This document shows, in pieces, positions 50,149-52,857 of a stretch of 52,857 bases of DNA. The stretch is from Bacteroidota bacterium (GTDB taxonomy: Bacteria > Bacteroidota > Bacteroidia > Chitinophagales > Chitinophagaceae). The translations under genes were made by a program, and so were the position numbers. The notes beneath the pieces are model-generated. The model saw nothing but the letters and a program-made list of their open reading frames with translations, made no database searches and was not told where the DNA came from. Location of the stretch: the NCBI GenBank assembly GCA_029561305.1, contig JAKQJG010000025.1, forward strand, positions 1-52,857. The letters are read 5' to 3'. The stretch's first letter is position 1. Every line of letters begins with the position of its first letter.

Positions 50149-52857
50149 TTACCCAATCGGAACAAAATCACTTGCTTTTTTTGTAGCGAGTTCTTCGTAT
50201 GTTTTCCATTTCAGGTTCACCAGGTCCTGCGCATGTTTCATCAGCTTTTCCGCTGCTTCCGGGTGGGTCATGGTGAGTACCTTATAACGCAGTTCGTTGT
50301 AAGCATAATCTTTTAAACTGATCGTTGGCCTTGGCGAATCCAGCACAAATGGATTTTGATTTTTCTTTCTTAAGGTTGGGTTGTACCTCAGCAAAGGCCA
50401 GTGCCCGCTTGCAACTGCTTTGTTCTGTTGATCCAATCCATTTTTTAGATCATACCCGTGAGCAATACAATGACTGTATGCTAAGATCAGCGAAGGGCCA
50501 TCATAGGCTTCTGCTTCTCTCATGGCCAGTAAGGTTTGTTGCGGATTGGCGCCAAAAGCTACCCTGGCAACATATACGTTGCCGTAAGAGATCGCCTGCA
50601 TGGCCAGATCTTTTTTACCACCGGACTTGCCACCTGCCGCAAATTTTGCAGTAGCGGCTGTGGGGGTTGCTTTGGAAGACTGGCCGCCTGTATTGGAATA
50701 TACTTCTGTATCCAGCACCAGTATTTTGATATTCCTTCCGCTTGCCAGTGCATGATCCAGCCCGCCATAGCCAATATCATAAGCCCATCCGTCGCCACCC
50801 ACTAACCATACACTCCGGCGAACCAGTTGATCGGCAACCGATAATAGATGAACCGCTGCAGAAGAAGTCATTGCTCTCAATTGTTCTTTCAATAACTGCA
50901 CTCTCAGTTGCTGCATCACCAGTTCCGATTCATGCACCTGCGGGGCATTTAATATTTCATCTACCACCGATTCTCCCAGTTCACTCTTCATTTCCAGTAA
51001 ATATTGTTTGGCAATACCCAGCTGGTTGTCTGCTGTAATACGCATCCCCAATCCAAACTCTGCATTGTCTTCAAAGAGTGAGTTACTCCAGGCCGGGCCA
51101 CGGCCATCCTTGTTAACCGTCCACGGGGTGGTAGGAAGATTACCGCCATAAATGGAAGAGCAGCCCGTTGCATTGGCTATTAGTAAACGGTCGCCGAATA
51201 ACTGGGATAGTAATTTTAAATACGGCGTTTCACCACAACCGGCACAGGCTCCGGAGAACTCAAATAAGGGTTCTAAAAACTGAGCGCCATGCACGGTAGA
51301 GAAATCAATTTTTGAGCGGTCGTTCCAGGTGATGGTTTCAAAGAAATCAATGTTCTTTTTTTCGGATTCCAATACCGGTTCCTTATCCCCCATATTGATG
51401 GCCTTACGGTTACGGTTACCCGGATCTGTAGCAGGACAAACCTCCACACACAAATTACAGCCGGTACAATCTTCCAGGTATACCTGCAGTGAATATTGCG
51501 TTTCAGGAAATCCTCTGGCGTTGATAGGGGCATGTTTAAACCCGTCGGGTGCTTTTTGCAAATTGTCTTTGTGATAAAATTTTGCCCTTATCACGCTGTG
51601 CGGACATACATAGGCACAGTTGCCGCATTGTATACACAGGTCGGGTTCCCATAAAGCCACTATATCTGATACATTCCTTTTCTCCCACTGCGTGGTGCCG
51701 CTGGGGTAAGTGCCATCCACCGGCATCATACTAACTGGTAACTGGTTACCGTGATCCGCCATCATTACCGCAGTAACATTTTTTACAAAATCAGGCGCTT
51801 TATCAGATACGGTTAATAAATTATGATCGGCTGCGGATGCTGTTGCAGGGTAATCCACTTCATACATATTGGCCAATGTGGCATCCACAGCGATAAAATT
51901 CTGATCAATTACTTTTTGCCCTTTCTTAAAATATGTTTTTTCAATTGCTTTTTTAATTTGCTGGATGGCATCTTCTCTTGGCAATACACCCGACAATGCG
52001 AAATAGCAGGTCTGCATGATCGTGTTGATGCGGCCGCTCATCCCGGTATCTCTTGCCACAGTAGTGGCATCAATTACGTAAAATTTCAATTTCTTTTCAA
52101 TGATCGTATTCTGTACCTGCCCTGTTAATTTATCCCACACTTCATCTTTACTGTAAGGGCTGTTCAGCAGGAAGGTGGCACCTTCACTGGCAAATTCCAG
52201 CATCTCCACTTTTTCTGTAAAGTTGAATTGGTGACAGGCAATGAAATCTGCTTTTGAAATAAGGTAAGGTGCCCTGATGGGCTTTGGTCCGAACCTTAAA
52301 TGGGAAACGGTTCTGGCTCCTGATTTTTTTGAATCATACACAAAATAACCTTGTGCATACAGTGCTGTATTCTCTCCAATGATCTTAATGGTATTTTTAT
52401 TGGCACCCACCGTTCCATCAGCACCCAATCCAAAAAATAAACCCTGCCGCCATTCCGATTCATCCAGTTTGTACAACGGGTCATATGCCAGGCTCAGGTG
52501 AGTAACATCATCATTGATGCCTACTGTAAATCCATTTAAAGGCCTGTCTTTTTTCAATTCATCAAACACGGCCTTTACCATGGCAGGGGTAAACTCTTTG
52601 GAAGAAAGACCATAACGACCACCAACCAAATTGGGTAATTGTTTCAATTTGCCCTGCTGCAATGCTTCCACCAATGTAGCCAGTACATCTTGGTACATGG
52701 GTTCACCTGCAGCGCCGGATTCTTTGGTGCGGTCTAATATGGCAATTGATTTTGCGGATGCAGGTAACACTTTTAATAAATGTTCTAAAGAGAAAGGCCT
52801 GTATAACCTCACCTGGATCACACCTGTTTTTTCCCCGGTTGCATTGAGTGCCGCCAC
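50149..52857 (-). CDS. nifJ: Pyruvate:ferredoxin (flavodoxin) oxidoreductase, C-terminal part
   Basis: 902 residues of a single-chain PFOR; the N-terminus, about 270-290 residues, lies beyond the right edge. The enzyme oxidatively decarboxylates pyruvate to acetyl-CoA and reduces ferredoxin or flavodoxin. Visible parts are the end of the alpha/gamma region (FFGLGADGTVGANKNTIKII), then two 4Fe-4S motifs (CIQCGNCAYVCPHSV and CTGCNLCVEVCPATDP). The TPP-binding beta domain has CAGCGETPYLKLL, NATGCSSIYGGNLP and VGGDGWAYDIGYGGLDH; VLDTEVYSNTGGQSSKATP holds the metal/TPP loop. The C-terminal segment is complete. The terminal GTG codon at 52857 is internal, not a start. The dehydrogenase-like gene follows 167 bp downstream. 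Confidence 0.95.
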   Translation of the reverse strand: MAALNATGEKTGVIQVRLYRPFSLEHLLKVLPASAKSIAILDRTKESGAAGEPMYQDVLATLVEALQQGKLKQLPNLVGGRYGLSSKEFTPAMVKAVFDELKKDRPLNGFTVGINDDVTHLSLAYDPLYKLDESEWRQGLFFGLGADGTVGANKNTIKIIGENTALYAQGYFVYDSKKSGARTVSHLRFGPKPIRAPYLISKADFIACHQFNFTEKVEMLEFASEGATFLLNSPYSKDEVWDKLTGQVQNTIIEKKLKFYVIDATTVARDTGMSGRINTIMQTCYFALSGVLPREDAIQQIKKAIEKTYFKKGQKVIDQNFIAVDATLANMYEVDYPATASAADHNLLTVSDKAPDFVKNVTAVMMADHGNQLPVSMMPVDGTYPSGTTQWEKRNVSDIVALWEPDLCIQCGNCAYVCPHSVIRAKFYHKDNLQKAPDGFKHAPINARGFPETQYSLQVYLEDCTGCNLCVEVCPATDPGNRNRKAINMGDKEPVLESEKKNIDFFETITWNDRSKIDFSTVHGAQFLEPLFEFSGACAGCGETPYLKLLSQLFGDRLLIANATGCSSIYGGNLPTTPWTVNKDGRGPAWSNSLFEDNAEFGLGMRITADNQLGIAKQYLLEMKSELGESVVDEILNAPQVHESELVMQQLRVQLLKEQLRAMTSSAAVHLLSVADQLVRRSVWLVGGDGWAYDIGYGGLDHALASGRNIKILVLDTEVYSNTGGQSSKATPTAATAKFAAGGKSGGKKDLAMQAISYGNVYVARVAFGANPQQTLLAMREAEAYDGPSLILAYSHCIAHGYDLKNGLDQQNKAVASGHWPLLRYNPTLRKKNQNPFVLDSPRPTISLKDYAYNELRYKVLTMTHPEAAEKLMKHAQDLVNLKWKTYEELATKKASDFVPIG

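Overview
The window looks like chromosome from a Bacteroidota bacterium, most likely of the Chitinophagaceae or a close relative. The signs are an LpxC-FabZ fusion, a type IX secretion (T9SS) C-terminal sorting domain, NarL- and LytTR-type two-component pairs with PAS-rich kinases, few Shine-Dalgarno sequences, and several promoters of the Bacteroidota form TTG/TTTG - about 19 bp - TAnnTTTG. No tRNA, rRNA, CRISPR array, transposase or phage gene was recognised. The content is mostly housekeeping.

Layout. 1-6.6 kb: envelope genes, namely a cut-off TPR protein (-), a seven-repeat lipoprotein, a second lipoprotein and a 1129-residue T9SS cargo protein (+). An exact 18-bp repeat lies upstream of the first and the last. 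6.6-19.4 kb: a 51-residue ORF, rel/spoT (-), lpxC-fabZ and lpxA, an ABC ATPase, then tsaE-ald-acyltransferase (-) divergent from copA-recQ (+). 19.4-31.1 kb: a candidate small RNA, purA, a highly acidic protein, a pabB-like gene, a PAS kinase with NarL regulator (-), ruvB (-), a second candidate small RNA, an OmpA-like protein (-) and a LytS/LytTR pair (+).

31.5-43.8 kb: an FNR-like flavoprotein, then nuoA-B-C-D-H-I-J-K-L-M-N and a small conserved-looking protein. nuoE, nuoF and nuoG, the NADH-input module, are absent from the locus. 43.8-52.9 kb: a DUF3857 protein with a degenerate transglutaminase core, pyruvate phosphate dikinase, a dihydroorotate-dehydrogenase-like protein (-) and pyruvate:ferredoxin oxidoreductase (-, cut by the right edge). 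Together these suggest ferredoxin-linked electron flow: PFOR makes reduced ferredoxin, a complex I without its NADH module could accept it, and PPDK links pyruvate to PEP. That connection is inference.

The most unusual structure is in the spacers. The first nuo genes are separated by 100-190 bp instead of being packed. Several spacers, and the lpxA-ABC spacer, are bounded by GC-rich palindromic repeats, one starting within 0-2 nt of the upstream stop codon and an opposite-orientation copy ending at or near the downstream start. One copy lies in frame in the 5' part of the nuoB reading frame. Other points worth checking are near-leaderless promoters for tsaE, copA and lytS and the two candidate small RNAs.
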